Of a DNA stretch of 6,744 nt, positions 5,905 through 6,744 are shown piece by piece. The stretch covers positions 13,927-20,670 of the forward strand of contig NVXB01000030.1 of the NCBI GenBank assembly GCA_002746425.1, in the 5' to 3' direction. Numbering within the stretch: position 1 is the first letter of the stretch; every line of letters starts with the position of its first letter. This stretch comes from Hyphomicrobiales bacterium. Lineage in GTDB: Bacteria > Pseudomonadota > Alphaproteobacteria > Rhizobiales > GCA-2746425. The notes beneath the pieces are model-generated. The model saw only the letters and a program-made list of their open reading frames with translations, made no database searches and was not told the DNA's origin. The position numbers and the translations under genes were made by a program.

Positions 5905-6300
5905 ATGTCACAGCTTGCAATGCGTGAAATGTCCGATACCATCACTTTCACTATGGCGGAAAACCTCAATCAGACACAAATACAAGCGTTTGCAGCGCAG
6001 CTGCGCCAGCTCAAAAGCGAGCTGGAACTGGCCAGCGAGACGACCGAGCTTGATCGTGCTCCGGTCGCACTGGACCAGCAATCGGTCGGGCGGTTGTCGC
6101 GTATGGATGCCATGCAAATGCAAGCTATGGCGCAAGCACAACAACGCAACCGCGAGATTGACTTGCGCCGGGTAATCGGCGCGCTTGGCCGCATAGAAGA
6201 TGATGAATTTGGTTATTGCAACGATTGCGGAGAGCTCATCGCGCTAAAACGCCTGGAAGTAGATCCGGCTGCCAGCCAATGCATAAAATGCGCGACATAA
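5905..6300 (+). CDS. DksA/TraR family C4 zinc-finger protein
   Basis: This is a 131-residue protein. An N-terminal helical region (about 22-48, rich in Gln, Leu, Glu and Lys) and a second helix (about 61-100), joined by the turn DRAPVALDQQS (50-60), resemble the coiled-coil hairpin of DksA. A C-terminal C4 zinc finger follows: Cys105, Cys108, Cys126 and Cys129 with spacing C-X2-C-X17-C-X2-C, beginning GYCNDCGE. DksA relatives enter the RNA polymerase secondary channel and alter initiation, often together with ppGpp. This is one of the shorter members, and the acidic tip pattern of canonical DksA (DxxDxA) is not evident; the conserved segment here is SVGRLSRMDAMQ (60-71). A direct role in transcription is therefore inference. 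The start is uncertain: ATG codons at 5905, 5920, 5929 and 5953 are all in frame and none has a clear Shine-Dalgarno. Confidence 0.88.
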   Translation: MSQLAMREMSDTITFTMAENLNQTQIQAFAAQLRQLKSELELASETTELDRAPVALDQQSVGRLSRMDAMQMQAMAQAQQRNREIDLRRVIGALGRIEDDEFGYCNDCGELIALKRLEVDPAASQCIKCAT

Positions 6301-6364
6301 GCGCAAAAGTAGCAATTTCTAAAGCCTTGCAATCTATTACCTTGGGTCAGCTTAGAATTACACT

Positions 6365-6370
6365 GGGAGA
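6365..6370 (+). promoter_or_regulatory. Ribosome binding site of the L,D-transpeptidase gene
   Basis: GGGAGA at 6365-6370 precedes the ATG at 6376 by 5 bases. It is the feature that fixes the start of a gene otherwise cut by the window edge. Confidence 0.75.
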
Positions 6371-6375
6371 ATTAC

Positions 6376-6744
6376 ATGTTTTCATACAAACAAATAAAGA
6401 AATACGGCCTGGCATTGCTTGTTGCAGCAACATTAACGCTTAGTTTTGGTGGTACAGGTGCGTTTGCCGCCAAGGTTGTTGCCAAAATTGACATTTCTGA
6501 CCAGAAAATGCGCGTTTACATAAATGGTATTCGCCGCCATTCCTGGAAAGTATCCACTGCGCGCCGCGGCTACCGCACGCCCATTGGCAGCTGGCACCCA
6601 ACCCGCACCCATAAAATGTGGTACTCGCGCAAATACCACATGTCACCAATGCCTTATTCGATCTTCTTTCTCGGCGGCTACGCGGTGCACGGCACCAACG
6701 CTGTAAAGCGCCTTGGCAAACCAGCCAGCCATGGCTGCATCCGC
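6376..6744 (+). CDS. Exported YkuD-type L,D-transpeptidase (partial, 3' end cut)
   Basis: The first 123 residues of a secreted enzyme are visible and the frame stays open to the window edge. The N-terminus is a Sec signal peptide: YKQIKK basic region, hydrophobic core (about 11-24) and GAFA-A cleavage expected after Ala31. The mature part starts with a YkuD fold: AKIDISDQKMRVYINGI (36-52), the TPIGSWHP segment (68-75), AVHGT (103-107) with a conserved histidine, and SHGCIR (118-123) carrying the predicted nucleophile Cys121. These enzymes form 3-3 peptidoglycan cross-links or attach proteins to peptidoglycan in the periplasm; which one applies cannot be told here. The domain is nearly complete at the cut, so the protein may be short, but the true C-terminus is unseen. 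It lies 75 bases downstream of the DksA-like gene on the same strand, without a clear terminator between them. Confidence 0.94.
   Translation, partial: MFSYKQIKKYGLALLVAATLTLSFGGTGAFAAKVVAKIDISDQKMRVYINGIRRHSWKVSTARRGYRTPIGSWHPTRTHKMWYSRKYHMSPMPYSIFFLGGYAVHGTNAVKRLGKPASHGCIR

Noticed and set aside
6327..6358. Possible promoter TTGCAA ... TAGAAT before the L,D-transpeptidase gene.
   Set aside because: The spacer is 20 bases and the predicted start would fall on or next to the ribosome binding site, so it is unlikely to be the working promoter.

Overview
The window looks like core chromosome of an alphaproteobacterium, most likely of the Rhizobiales/Hyphomicrobiales type. The evidence is the protein content, the pairing of purF with a one-base-overlapping SDR gene, the nnrU-like / yfgM / bamB / der gene order, and a palindromic intergenic element of a kind common in that class. 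The species cannot be named from the sequence alone. The window holds eight protein genes, six complete and two cut by the window edges. No tRNA, rRNA, CRISPR array, insertion sequence or phage gene was seen.

Layout. (1) Positions 1-884, + strand: the 3' end of purF (purine synthesis) is translationally coupled to a complete SDR oxidoreductase. (2) Positions 846-1009: a four-copy array of a 41-bp palindrome-bearing repeat begins inside the last SDR codons and fills most of the gap to the convergent der gene. (3) Positions 1022-4728, - strand: der (double GTPase for 50S ribosome assembly), bamB (outer-membrane assembly lipoprotein) and a YfgM-like TPR membrane protein, in the order known from gamma- and alphaproteobacteria; a candidate promoter and a small hairpin precede the first gene. 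(4) Positions 4955-5569, - strand: an NnrU-family integral membrane protein. (5) Positions 5570-5904: a divergent intergenic region with a candidate promoter and a long inverted-repeat element. (6) Positions 5905-6744, + strand: a short DksA/TraR-type zinc-finger protein, then an exported YkuD L,D-transpeptidase cut off just after its catalytic motif.

The genes are mostly housekeeping: nucleotide synthesis, ribosome assembly, envelope protein assembly and peptidoglycan cross-linking. I see no candidate for a new multi-gene defence, mobile or biosynthetic system. The least ordinary content is in the repeats: the 41-bp array that supplies the SDR C-terminus, whose last copy has a core that looks flipped relative to the first, and the 106-bp inverted-repeat element before the DksA-like gene.
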